64,000 bases of DNA from Lycium barbarum. Lineage: Eukaryota; Streptophyta; Magnoliopsida; Solanales; Solanaceae. The notes below the pieces were generated by a model. That model searched no databases. It saw only the letters and a list, made by a program, of their open reading frames with translations, and was not told where the DNA came from. Position 1 is the first letter of the stretch. Every line of letters starts with the position of its first letter. Positions 10,597 to 21,866 of the stretch are shown piece after piece. The position numbers and the translations under genes were made by a program. The stretch covers positions 47,912,074 to 47,976,073 of the forward strand of contig NC_083339.1 in assembly GCF_019175385.1 (NCBI RefSeq). The letters are read 5' to 3'.

Positions 10597-11570
10597 GAGG
10601 AAGTGGAGAATCGATCAAGTTTGAGGCCCCGAATCCCGAGGCTCGTGAAGGATAAAGTGTAGCGAGTTATCGTATACCGAGCTGTTTTTATATGATTTTC
10701 GTGGCTGTTTTGTGACAATATTTTGGGGCTGTTTGGTGGTTGTTAAGAATTGTTTTGTGGGCTAGAATATCGTGGGATTGGCTGTAGTTGTTGTTGTTGT
10801 TTTGTTTGTTGTTATACTATAGATATATGAAAATAAAGGAGTGTATACAAGCATTGGTATACGAATGTATATTGGGCTGTCTTGGAAGTGATTTAAGAAT
10901 GGATTTAATTCTAGTTTGATATGAAATTGTTGGTGTTATTGTTGTTGGTATTTTGATTGATGTTTGGCTAAATTGGAATCTCGAGGATTGTTAAGTTTTC
11001 AGCGGAAATGCTACCCGAATTTCGTTAAGTTCTATTCGTACTTGGATTGGTTAGTAAGTAATGTGGATGATCTAACTGTGGCTTATGTTATCTTAATTTT
11101 AGACCTACGAGCTCGAGAAGTAGACATTGGACATTTAAATAAGCGTTAAAGGTATGTAAAGTTAACCCTTCTTTCTTTTTGGCATGATCCTTATGAAACG
11201 AACAGACGATGTGTATATGATTCCAAAGAAGTTCCTATTTCTAGAGCCACTAGGATGGCTAATGTTCTTGATTTCCAAAAGCTATTTCATTATGTCTTGA
11301 TACGTGTATATGATTCCAGGAGTTCTATTTGGATATAATCCATAGTGATATTCGAAAGGTACTTGATATGACTATTGTTTTGATTTTCAAATGGTAGTTC
11401 ATTTTGATTATTCTATTGAGTCTCAAATATGATTTAATTTGCATACGGTTGCTCACTACTCTACTCGTGCATGCCTCAACATATCTTTCACTGAGTCCCG
11501 GGCCAGGATACGTTTTCGTGCACAGTTTCACTGCATTGTTCACCGAGTCCCTCACTACAGGGCCGGGTAC

Positions 11571-11608
<38 letters not shown>

Positions 11609-12336
11609 TGTTATGATATGATGGTTTTGTGATGTGATGGTGTTATGATGTGTTTATGGCGCCAAGGATGATATGTGGCAACCTTATTCACCGAGTCCCA
11701 TAATGGGCCGGGTATGATATATAATATTGACATGTATGATTTATGTTTCAAAACGCAAGTGTTTTGGTATTCTGGATGTTATACTTGTCTCCTGTACGCC
11801 CTATTTCAGTATGATTCTCTTTACTATATTTCATGCTTTATATACTCAGTACATATTCCGTACTGACCCCCTTTCTTCGGGGGGCTGCATTTCATGCCAG
11901 CAGGTACAGATCTTATGATGTATACGTATATGTTTATCCAGGGGTACGGCAGGGCCCTGTCCCGTTATATTTCACTATCGATACTCTTAGAGGTCTGTAG
12001 ACATATGTGTGGGTTGTGTATAAGTTTTGTTCAGCTGTGTCTATACAATGTGCTATGATATGATGTTCGTCTGTAGTGGCAGCCTTGTCGGCTTGCATAT
12101 GATATTGATATGAAGTGGCAGCCTTGTCGGCTTGCATATCATTTTATAATTTGATTAGTTGTGACTCCTCAGGAGACAATTTATCTTGATATATATATAC
12201 GTGACGACGTTATAAACCTTGGAGTTTGTTTGAAAGTTTCCATATTGTTCTTAGATTCAGATTGACTATATCCAACAGGAATGTATGAGTGTCTAGGTCG
12301 GTCACTAGTCATGGCCCACGGGGTTGGGTCGTGACA
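10119..12336 (+). repeat. LTR-B', 2.2 kb, 5' end not resolved
   Basis: Begins where LTR-A2 stops and ends GGGTTGGGTCGTGACA at 12336. It contains a TATA-like CTATTTAAGG near 10501, a (GA)n run at 10564-10596, and a 'GGAAATGCTACCCGAATTTCG' block near 11004. It also has a (TA)15 run at 11573-11603, the hairpin module at 11846-11903, and two direct copies of 'GTGGCAGCCTTGTCGGCTTG' at 12075-12135. The TGTTACACC start seen in other LTR-B copies is missing, so it is 5'-truncated or recombined. Confidence 0.7.
11846..11903 (+). promoter_or_regulatory. Triple-hairpin LTR module (LTR-B')
   Basis: HP1 is TCAGTAC-N7-GTACTGA. HP2 is CCCCC-N7-GGGGG. HP3 is CTGC-N11-GCAG. Confidence 0.65.
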
Positions 12337-13670
12337 GGATGTGTTGTGATGGTTAAGAAATAGGGGAAATGCTGCCCGTTTGGTTTTAGAATAGATTTAT
12401 CATTTGACATACATGATATACTAGTACTATTTAAGCTTGTAAATGCCTTCTTTTGTTATAGGATTGGAGTACTAGTTCAACAGATTCGTTGTGGGATTGT
12501 GTTGGCAACTTGAGATATGTTAAGGTTAGCTTTCCTTCTTTTTGGCATGATTCATATGAACGAAATGTAAACATAACACTACTCCATAATGATTCTATTC
12601 TTAGTAGCTACGGGTGTCCCATGTTGATTCATGTCCGATCAATATTTTTCTTGGCAAGCCCCTCTCCAGATTTAGCATGCTTTATAGAGTCACTTGTTGA
12701 TGGAAATGCTATCCCATAATAATGTTCGGAGGTGTAATGACGTTACGTCACTTCGATAGATTCAGGATATACTATTATCATACTCAAACATTATATACAT
12801 ATATATATATATATATATACATACTATGACCCCACAGGCGTTACATACGTGTATACTTATATGATATCTATATGGGTTATGGGGAAGGTTACAGCGTTAT
12901 ATACGCACTACCACCTGATCAGCTAGTCATATAATGATGATTATGCCCACAGAGGCCTATATGATTTGATGGGATGCCCATAGAGGCTTGACAGGCGTTA
13001 TATATGCACACATATATATGTATACACACACAATACCGATGCATATCATTGGCCCTCAGAGGCAGTTCAGATGTACAGGTTGCATTCTTTTTTATCCTAT
13101 GTACCCCTATGTATCCTTTATGTTACTTTCATGCCTTACATACTCAGTACTTTGTTCGTACTGACGCCCTTTAGCTTGGGGGACGCTGCGTTTCATGCCC
13201 GCAGGTTCAGGTAGATAGGGTGATGATCTGCCTTAGTAAGTTGCTGTTTAGCTAATATTGGAACATTCATCTTGTCCCTGAGTTGCTATCGTGTTTTGGA
13301 ACGTTATATTTTTGTTGTACATATAGGTATAGAGAGGCCCTGTCCCAACCTTATTATGTCATGCACTCTAGTAGAGGCTTGTAAACAGTTGTGGTATAGT
13401 TAGATGTTGTATGGCCCCCTCAGTCCATATTTTGTTTTATAGTTGTCTACGATGGCCTTGTAAGGTTCGTACAGTTTTGTCCGGCATAGTTACATATGTA
13501 TGTTCTTTCGGACTCGTCTCTTGTATAGTTCTCTTATGATCTAGCAGGTTCCCATCTGATGACCCTCGTGGTCCACCCTTGTTTATGATTATGATATGAA
13601 AGCATGATTAGTGGTGCTAGGCAGGTAGGGATCGGGTTCCCATCATGGCCCTCCGATTTGGGTCGTGATA
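12337..13670 (+). repeat. LTR fragment (B-like), 5' half missing
   Basis: Starts within the conserved 'GGGGAAATGCTGCCCG' block, has the hairpin module at 13144-13204, and ends GGGTCGTGATA with a primer-site-like sequence just downstream. It therefore acts as the 3' part of a 5' LTR for the gag remnant at 13873. It contains no protein-coding gene. A (TA)n run lies at 12790-12815. Confidence 0.65.
13144..13204 (+). promoter_or_regulatory. Triple-hairpin LTR module
   Basis: HP1 is TCAGTAC-N7-GTACTGA. HP3 CTGCG-N9-CGCAG is perfect. HP2 (GCCC/GGGG) is weaker. Confidence 0.6.
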
Positions 13671-13674
13671 AACT

Positions 13675-13686
13675 TGCTACCAGAGC
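13675..13686 (+). promoter_or_regulatory. Degenerate primer-binding site
   Basis: TGCTACCAGAGC lies four bases after the LTR end. It is a two-mismatch version of the TGGTATCAGAGC initiator-Met site seen at 63319 and, inverted, at 36675, 38751 and 56485. Confidence 0.6.
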
Positions 13687-13872
13687 AGTTCCATCCTTGG
13701 GTTGTCTACAAGCCATGTCTAGCAGAGTCTTGTCTATGGTGTGTTGTCCACCACACTTATAAACAGGAGGCCACAGGGCATTTAGGATGGTTGTCCTTCT
13801 TCCTTATCTTAGATCGTGCGTTAGAGCCGTATCATCAGGATTCCTTTTCTAATAACGTATTCTAATTTCGCC

Positions 13873-15250
13873 ATGCCTTTGACGAGAAGAGCTTCAGCTA
13901 GCCAGAGAGGCAAGGTTGTGATAGATGAGGGTACCAATTGGTGATACTGGTCGGTATGGGCCATGGTGAGTCCCAAAGTGAGGCCCTATCTCAGTCTTCT
14001 TAGAGCCCTTCCGTCCTAGAGAATCCAGAGGGGCTACAGCTGCTACAGCTACAACACCCCTAGTCCTTCCCCATGATACACCCGGCCAGGAGGTGTGAGA
14101 GGCTATTATGTTATTAACTCAGTTGGTAGCTGCTTAGGCCCAGCGTCAGGGTACAGGTGTTGTTATGCTAATAAGGTTGTTCAAGACTTCGTCAATTTGG
14201 ACCCTCCAGTATTTATCGGATAAAAAACAAATAAGGACCTGAAAAATTTTATAGATCGAATGCAGAGGACATTGAGGGTAATTCATGCTTCTGACACTGG
14301 GTCAATAGAGTTGGCTTCTTGTCATTTGCGGGATGTTGCCGTCCAGTGGTATGAGACTTGGGAGTTGTCCAGAGGGACTAATGCACCTCTAGAGGTAAGG
14401 TAGGAGTTCACTGAGGCCTTTCTTTGACACTATTTTCCAGCAAAGACCCGAGGGCTTAAGTTGATAGATTTTTGAATCTACACCTAGGGAATATAAGTGT
14501 ACGGGAGTATAGTGTTCACTTTAACTCACTAGCAGATATGCTCCCATAATTGTAGTTGAGATGAAGGATCGGGTACACCGATTTTTATTGGACTTGGGCC
14601 ATATTTGATTAATGATTGCATGACTGCCTCACTTCAGGAGGGCATGGATATCTCTCATATTTTGGCATATGCTCAGGGCCTAGAGGAGCAGAAGCAGCAG
14701 CAGCGGGCTGATCGAGTGCTTGATATAGGACAGAGTAAGAGAACTAAATCATCTGGTTCCTTTGGCGAGTTTCGAGGTGGTCATAGATAGTAGTTTCCTA
14801 GGCGTCCTGTCTATTCAGCGACTAGTGTGCCTTCCCAGTTTCTAGGACTGAAGTTTGATCGACCCACTTATTCTGGGTCAGGCCAGAGTTTCAGGGCATC
14901 CGATTCCTAGTTCAGGGGGGATTCTGGTTAGATGAGGCCATCTCTACCACTATGCGCTCAGTTTGGTAAGCTGCATGCTAGACAATGCCGGTAGGGTTTA
15001 GATGTGTGTTATACCTGGGGTCATCCAGACCATATTATCCGAGATTGTCCGTCAAAATGTGGTAGAGGTGTAGTTCAGCCGTCAGGATCTGCAGTTGATT
15101 CTTTGTCATCGACACGCCTCTTAGGCAGGATTCTCAGACATAATTTGGTCATGGTAGAGGCAGAGGTAGAGCATCTATCTCGAGCGATCCTCGGAACAAC
15201 ATCTATGCATGAGTTGGTCGGCAGGATCTTGAGTCGTCACCTGATATTGT
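13873..15250 (+). pseudogene. gag: Decayed Tekay-type gag
   Basis: The start MPLTRRASASQRGKVV is typical of these gags. Broken frames then give the capsid region (LDPPVFIG, IELASCHLRDVAVQWYETWELSRG, then MTASLQEGMDISHILAYAQGLEEQ in the only sizeable open stretch, 14605-14790). A zinc knuckle near 15004 reads CYTWGHPDHIIRDC, where Trp replaces the second Cys. Many stops and frameshifts are present. Gag would form the virus-like particle. This copy cannot. Confidence 0.8.
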
Positions 15251-15540
15251 TACATGTATACTAGAAGTCTTCTCTCATGACGTGTATGAATTAATAGATC
15301 CAGGCTCTACTATATCATATGTCACTCTTTTTATTGCTGGTAAGTTTGGGATAGAGCCTGAGATGATTAGGCCTTTTGAAGTGTCTGCTTGGAGATCCAG
15401 TGATAGTTAGACGAGTATACAGGAATTGTGTAGTTATAATCTGCAATCGTCATATCGTAGCGGACTTGATTAAGTTGGATATGGTAGACTTTGATGTTAT
15501 TATGGGTATGGACTGGTTAGCTTCTTGGTATAAAGACCCA
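15251..15540 (+). pseudogene. Decayed aspartic protease domain
   Basis: Frames around 15265-15535 recall the protease at 4600-4880: FSHDVYELIDPGST and, later, [19 protein letters not shown]. There is at least one frameshift and a stop between them. At about 15536 the similarity ends and a different lineage of RT begins. Confidence 0.78.
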
Positions 15541-16027
15541 GACATTTAAGCCTGACATGAGTATCAGGATAAAGGACGAAGTGGAGAAACAAATCGAGTC
15601 TGGAATAGTGGAGGTGACGTCGTACCCCACTTGGGTGGCCAACATAGAGCCAGTGCCCAAAAAGGACAGAAAGATTAGAATCTGTGTGGACCACCGAGAT
15701 CTCAATCGGACCAGTCCAAAAGATAACTTTCCACTCCCAAACATCCACATTCTAATAGACAACTGCACCAGGCATGAGCTGCAGTCTTTCGTGGATTGTT
15801 TCGTCGGGTGCCATCAAATACTCAAGAGCGAAGAAAACGCTGAAAAGACAGCCTTCATCACTCCTTGGGGAGTCTACCATTATCGGGTGATGTCGTTCGG
15901 CCTCAAAAATGCCGACGCCATATATATGAGAGCTATGACTACCTTGTTCCATGATATGATGCATCGAGAGATTGAAGTCTATATGGATAATGTCTTCATA
16001 AAATCAAGGGTTAGAATTTTTAGCTGA
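15541..16027 (+). pseudogene. pol: Tat/Ogre-type reverse transcriptase fragment
   Basis: The open frame from 15557 gives an RT unlike the Tekay RT at 5100-5700. It has VEKQIESG, YPTWVANIEPVPKKD, ICVDHRDLNR, PKDNFPLPNI, KTAFITPWGVYHYRVMSFGLKNA and MTTLFHDMMHREIEVYMDN. This is the Tat/Ogre pattern (VPKKDGK, CVDYRDLN, FITPWG, HDMMHKEIEVYVDD). The catalytic YVDD is YMDN, with Asn for the second Asp, so it should be inactive. It is cut at both ends: fused to Tekay protease upstream and to an LTR end downstream. It probably arose by nested insertion then deletion. Confidence 0.85.
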
Positions 16028-16169
16028 TCAGCATGTGTTAGTATTATTTCCACATTTTTTGTATGTTTTGATATCACACGTTGATTCAGCCAGCCAATGG
16101 TTTCGCTCGGTCACATGAAGTTAGGTATCGAGTGTCGTGTTACGCCCAGGCATGGTTCGGGGCGTGACA
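16028..16169 (+). repeat. LTR 3'-end fragment
   Basis: About 140 bp ending 'TTCGGGGCGTGACA', the form of a gypsy LTR end (compare GGGCGTGACA at 44152). No primer site follows. Confidence 0.5.
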
Positions 16170-17569
16170 GTCCAAGAGAAGAGAATGAAATGGCCTGGTC
16201 ACAGAGATTTTCAGTGTATAGCATGAATAGATCTATGAATAGAACAACTGAACAAGGCAGCAAAGGGAGAGAAGATGAGGAGATAAGATAACTCAGTGGA
16301 AGAAGCAGTTCAATGAAAAGATAAAACAAGTGTACAAAACATGTTCAATCAGGTGGAAGAATGATCACAGGCCATCAGGTGCGGTAGATGAATGACCAAG
16401 AAGCAAAGACATTGTATGAAGAACAACTTAAAGTGATAAGAGGTGTCCCAGATGTAGACACAAAGCTACATATGATCAATGAAACAAATCTGTCAACATG
16501 TTCCATCATCCATGCCAAAAGCAGACTGAAGAAGAAGTCAGAAGTATGAACGTGAAAGGGATGATGAAAATAGGTATAAGAACATGTTCCATCTCAGACA
16601 GTACAGAGGCTTCGGGGCAGACGAACTAGGTGGATGGAACAGGTTCGTGAGCATGTTGCAAGTCAAGTCCTTCTGCAACTAGGATTTGCAGAATTATATG
16701 AAGAACTTAGTGGTCCGGTATGTAGATTTCCTTGCCATATTTATAGGGATTAGTAAGTCTTCTACACGTATTAGAAGCGGACTCAAGAAGGCAAGAATCC
16801 AAATACTACACAAACCCTACGTGCGTGTCATTGACCGACTAGGAAAGGGTTTTTTTTTCACCGACCTACAGAGCATCATGTAATAACTACTCAGGTTTTT
16901 CCAAGAAGAGGTTTGCACACCCACAAAGAGAGATTTCAAAATATTGTGCTGTCAAAAGATATATCCAGCATATTCAAGAATCTAGAGTTGCGTAATTATT
17001 ACACAAAGAAGGATCGATGGAGCTATGTTTACTGAATAACGCTTCCCAGTTATGAAGTCTAGATTTATGTATTAGATTTGCTTATCGAGCTGTATCTTTA
17101 TCCACTTTTATAGAAGTATACAAGTAGATACAAACATTATAAGTCAAAGTAGGAAGTTTACTACTTGGAGATAGCTTGTTATTCAGAGGCTGTGTAGCAA
17201 GGTTGGGATTTAAAGGTCAGATTACACGGGTTGTAATTGTAACTCACAGCTGGCTCATTGTTTTAGTGAAGTTGATGGGGAAATCCTACAGGTCTACAGG
17301 TCGTGGTTTTTATCACCTTTTGAGCCGGGTGGTTTCCACGTAAATATCATGTGTTCTTTACTTACATGTAGTTTACTATTCTGCATAGACGCTAACATAG
17401 AACAAGAAAAGTAATGTATTCCTCCTTCCTATAAGCGAGAATCAGATATGCATAGGATAGGCAGTAGGTCATGCAACCTAACACATATTTTATGGAGTCT
17501 TTCATCACAATTAATGATGAACTCATACGCATCCTCCTCCAGGGTACCTTAGAAACAGGGAGGCATCAT
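16170..17569 (+). repeat. Probable Ty1/copia LTR remnant
   Basis: Non-coding. Near 17285-17350 it has a 'GGTCGTGGTTTTT ... TTTTGAGCCGGGTGGTTTCCACGT' stretch. This resembles the 3' end of SIRE/Maximus-type copia LTRs (a recalled consensus, not an alignment). Upstream are AG-rich sequences with no recognisable protein. The Tat element at 17575 interrupts it. Confidence 0.4.
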
Positions 17570-17574
17570 CATAG

Positions 17575-17871
17575 TGACACACCCCTTTTTTCCCATAAAA
17601 ACATTTATTATATTAAGTTCAAAAGGGTTTTCAAATCGAAAGTGACGAAAATTGTGCTTCGAAAAGGGATTTTCTTTAGAGAAAAAGAGTCACCACGTAG
17701 AATCGAGCTTTGGTGTGCCAAGTCACCGTAAAATCAATATCCCTTTCAAAACAAGTTTGACTCTAAAACTGATCAGCGATAGAGATACCAGTTAAGGAAT
17801 TTTGTTGACCGAGGGGAAGGTGTGAGGCATCCCTCGAGTCCCGTGATTTTAGCACGGTCACTTTAATTAAC
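17575..17871 (-). repeat. Truncated 3' LTR of the Tat/Ogre element
   Basis: Matches 21867-22166 closely (shared 'CATTTATTAT.TTAAGTTC', 'GACCGAGGGGAAGGTGTGAG' and 'TTTAGCACGGTCACTTTAAT' words). Similarity stops at TTAATTAACT, where the gag-side coding sequence begins, marking the deletion junction near 17871. Confidence 0.85.
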
Positions 17872-18725
17872 TCTTTTCGGCAACTCGTCATCTAAGAAAG
17901 TGATCTTGTTTACCTCAAAGATTCTCCCAACAATTTTCTCCAATTGATTCACAAAAATATCTCTAGGAACGTGAGCTTCATTCAGGATTTTCAACAAAGC
18001 TTGGCGATGTTCATCAGAGTGTATCAACAAAGACATTAAGGAGATTTGTGCAGGCATTTTCCTTAATTGCTCCACAATGGAATAGTCAGACAGTTTCATC
18101 TTTTTCAAGAACTCTTAACTGGTGCTTGCCCATCCTTTACTTGTTTGGTTCTCCTTAATTCTTCTGGGATAAAGCATTTCCCAGAACGAGGCAGACCCTC
18201 TATTTCATCTACCTCTTCAACGACTTCCTTCCCCTTGTATATTACCACAATCTGCTTATAATTAATTCTAAGGGACCATCCTGGTATCAATCGCTGGAAG
18301 TTGTGTCACTGGCTTAATAACAATAGGGGAGGTGACCGCACCTTTCACAGTCAAAACAGGCTTACTTGGAACCCCTGGTACAATCAACTTAGGTTTTCCC
18401 TGACCTGCCCCACTACTTTCTGAGACTCCTTTTACAATCAATATGGGTTCCTTCACATTTGGCTTGCTTGGCTTTTCTGTTACCTCATTTACTCCCAAAG
18501 GCACAATTTTTGTGGAATCCGCAACATTTACCGACTTTTCCACACTGGTCTCAATCCTAATGATAGGCTTATAAGGAACACCATACTCTCCATTTCTGTA
18601 GATTAACTCTAACATATTCGTTTCATTGTGCCTCGGTAACGGGTTTTTATTGATATTCGGTGTGTCCGGATTTTGCACCACAATTTGCTTTGTATCGATC
18701 AGATCTTGAACTGCATTCTTCAAAT
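17872..18725 (-). pseudogene. Gag C-terminal/pre-protease region of the Tat/Ogre element
   Basis: Three overlapping frame fragments on the minus strand (18723-18268, 18290-18105, 18108-17863) carry features I associate with Ogre polyproteins just before protease. They are AVQDLIDTKQIVV, NPLPRH, then YSIVEQLRKMPAQISLMSLL, DEHRQALLKILNEAHVP and ITFLDDELP. Sequence before the first, near 18730-18780, gives a Cys/His-containing CSDTPRHNIEKCW. The frame ends just where the protease should start, at the deletion junction. Frameshifts separate the fragments. Confidence 0.75.
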
Positions 18726-20474
18726 ACCAACATTTCTCTATATTATGCCTTGGGGTGTCAGAGCAATATGGGTATTTATGAGAATAATCAAGATTCCTTG
18801 GGGATGGATTTGGGAGCCTTCCCTAAATTGGGCTTAAAACGTTCAACGCCATCAGTTTCTGAAACAAGCTGGCATACGATTCTACAATAGGGGTGAATTT
18901 GTCCTGGGCTAAGTCCCTTTTTTTATATTCTGGCCTGGGCAGAAAGTTGGACTTAGAGGGGCCTCGGTAAGTCTACGGGGGTAGAGGGTAGTTTTGAATG
19001 GTTGACGCACGCCACTGCGGGTAAGAAAGGGGTTGGGTATATGATTGTGCGTTGCATATGGGATATTGATGAGGAGGAATGGAGTATTGTGGGTTTTGGG
19101 GAGGGTAGTAGTGTTGTGGGTGACTATATGGATCTTGAGTGTAGATTTGGGGTTGAGAGTGGATGTATTAGCGAGGCGGTCCCCTCGGGCTTCGTCGTGG
19201 GCCAGACATAACCATAGTCACACCTTCCTTTTTATTCTTTCCTCCAAAACTCCCGAAACCACTTTCAATAGCTTGGGTTGTTTCCTTCAATGCCGCAAAA
19301 CTAACAATGCCTTTCGTCTTAATTCCCTTTTCTATCACCTCTCCCATTTTAATTGCCTCAATGAACAGTTTGACAATTACGGGGAGCATGTGTTGATAAT
19401 ACTCCTCATCCTGTGCCTGGAGGAAAATTTCTACCATTTGACCTTCTCTCATTGGTGGTTTTACCCTAGCAGCTTGTTCACGCAAACGAATAGCAAACTC
19501 CCTAAAAGTTTTTGTACTTTTCTTCTTCAAGTTAATTAAATACTTTTTGTCGGGGACCAAGTCGATATTGTATTGAAATTGTTGCACAAACTCATTAACC
19601 ATATCATCCCAAGTGTGCCACTTACCAATGTCATGATCAATGAACCATTCTGAAGCCACACCTGTCAGACTCTCTCTGAAATAGGCCATAAGCAACTCTT
19701 GTTTACCCCCCAGCTCATCTCAATTGATTGCAATATCGCCTCAAATGGGCCACAGGGTCACCATACCTGTCATACTTGTCAAACTTTGGCATTTTGAAAC
19801 CAGGCGGCAGGTGGATAGTTGGGAACATACAAAGGTCCTTGTATGAAACAGTTTTGTGGCCTCCCAATCCCTTTAGATTCTTCATAGCTTGTTCCAGACT
19901 CTTCATTTTCCTAGCCATTTCCTCTTTGCTCCTCTGTTTTGGCATGATTTTCAGTTTCAAAAGGGATTTTGGGTTTGCTGGGTGTAACTGTAGAGATCAG
20001 TCACCTTGAATATCGGCTCAAGGGGATAGTATTGGACATCTAGAGTGTTGAATGCTGGCTTACTAGCGGACCGGGGTAGTACAGGGGGTGGACGAACTGT
20101 GTAGGAATTGGTTTCAGGGGGAGTGGGAGCTACAAAGGCAGGGACAATGGGTGGTGTGGCATATGAGTTGGTTTTTTTTGTAGAACGGGAACTTATATAG
20201 TGGAGGTTCTAGCATAGTGGGTGTACGGGGCGTATCCTGGTGGGTATTGTGGAGAAGTATCAATAGTAGTGGAAAATGGGGCCAATGATAGTAGTGGGAG
20301 ATTGTTAGGGTCATTTGTGGAAAATGGGGGAGGCGGCAGTCCACGTGCCCACGCCTGGTAACATTCAGCCAACTGTCGTTTCAACTTCAAAACCTCTTCA
20401 TTGGGTTCAACGACCTGTTCCTCGACATTCTTTGTTGGGTTAACAATAGTGATCTCTGTATCCTTGTTAGCCAT
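18726..20474 (-). pseudogene. gag: Tat/Ogre-type gag, frameshifted
   Basis: Begins ATG at 20474 with MANKDTEITIVN. A coiled-coil-like stretch follows (EEVLKLKRQLAECYQAW), then a proline-rich segment. The capsid-like part lies in 19960-19168: FPTIHLPPGFKMPKFDKYDRYGDP, HLRRYCNQL, then MLMAYFRESLTGVASEWF, WDDMVNEFVQQFQYN and FREFAIRLREQAARVKPPM. The KFDKYDG-like and AYFRESLTG-like words are typical of this lineage. At least two frame breaks are present (near 20193 and 19700). After 19168 the frame is lost. Confidence 0.82.
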
Positions 20475-21844
20475 TGCGGTTTTTGCTTTGAATCTTGTAT
20501 AATATGAGTGACTAGCCAGAGTCCCACAAACCAACCACTTTCTGAGGTAAGCATCATGAATCAAAGACAAAACATGTTAGGGTTAAGGCATCAAAAGATA
20601 CGTCCATCACATTACGTGTCAATACACCTAGCTCCATTTTCATTTCTACATGACTTTGAGGGTAATAGGGTCATTTTGGCATCATTCCAATTGTTGTTAT
20701 TTTCCTGACCCCACACATATTTATTTCTCCCTCTTTTTTTCTCTCCTCGTTTTCCTTTCTCTCTCTCTCTTTCTCTCTGTTTTGTTTTTAATAAGGATCA
20801 CCGAACCCGATATGGGCTGCCTACGTATCCTCGCCCCGAGGGATGAGAATCAAGTGTTTGTAGTTCGTCCCGATTAGACTATTAAGGACATTTTGAAAAA
20901 TTGACTCCTGACTCAAAAAAACAAATATTGTTTTTTTTTTTCAAAAACATGGAATAGAACAAAAATAAAATCTTTTTGGGTTTTTGACCAAGACATATCC
21001 TAAAGAGACTAAAACTAACAAAACACTTTTTATTTTTATTTTTATAAGAAGTAACCAAAGTAAAATCATTTTGGAATTTTTTTTTTGAACAAAATGTATA
21101 GAAATAAGAAAATCTCTCTTTTTTGTTGTTGTTGTTGTTTTTTTTTTTTTTTTTTTTTTTTTTTTTGAAAGAAAGGGATTTTTTTTTTAAGAAGACACTA
21201 AGATTCCTAAAGCTACGAAATCCTTTTCAACACCTACTAACACTCTCTAATCTTCTCATTTTCTTTTCAAATACTCCTTCCCAAATCAGTCCGCCAGATG
21301 ACCTTTTTACCCTCAAAATGCAACAAATAGCACATAGGATGATTCATGCCTTTTTGGGCCGCAGGCTCAGTTTTGACATTACTTTGGGACAAGTCTCCTA
21401 CAAAGGAACACGATACCAAGGATCGAGTCCTGCTAGGTCCAAATGATATGATGCAAATAATAGTGTCCTAAAGGATGACCTAGGCTGGGGCTCACTAACA
21501 AGGCTATTCGAGGAGGCACGTGGTCGATAGTGGTTGCTTTGCTTTCCGCCTACTCCACGCTTGAAATGCCCCCTCCCTAAAAATTTTGATGACTTTCGAA
21601 AAGGTCATGTACGCTTACAACGTACTCCGAAACTTGTTGAAGAAAGAATTGGGGAGGGGGGGGGGGGGGGGTTGTGCAAATGATGCCAGATATAAAAGAG
21701 GTAACAGGTAATGAAACACGATAACCAAATAAACTCAGGAAAATAGCAAATAACGCAAAATGATTAACCAAACCAAACGTTCACCCAAGAGTTTCCAACT
21801 AAGCCAATACGAGTCATTTTTTAAAAGCTCGAATTCTAAAAAGG
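20475..21844 (-). other. Long 5' leader of the Tat/Ogre element
   Basis: About 1.4 kb separates the primer site from gag. It has poly-T (21137-21166), a run of C/T at 20740-20785, and a 'GATATGGGCTGCCTACGTATC' block near 20810. I recall that block from leaders of this lineage. No coding sequence is evident. Confidence 0.6.
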
Positions 21845-21862
21845 TCCCCAGCAGAGTCGCCA
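21845..21862 (-). promoter_or_regulatory. Primer-binding site, Ogre type
   Basis: The minus strand reads TGGCGACTCTGCTGGGGA four bases after the LTR end. This is the tRNA-Arg-type site I associate with Ogre elements, and it differs from the initiator-Met sites elsewhere in the window. Confidence 0.75.
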
Positions 21863-21866
21863 GAGC

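Noticed and set aside
15541..16027. An integrated plant pararetrovirus
   Set aside because: The RT pattern (FITPWG, HDMMH, YVDD-like) is that of Tat/Ogre LTR elements, and no movement or coat protein is nearby.
18067..20009. Plus-strand open frames across the Tat gag
   Set aside because: They are mirror frames of the minus-strand gag and pre-protease region and lack their own motifs.
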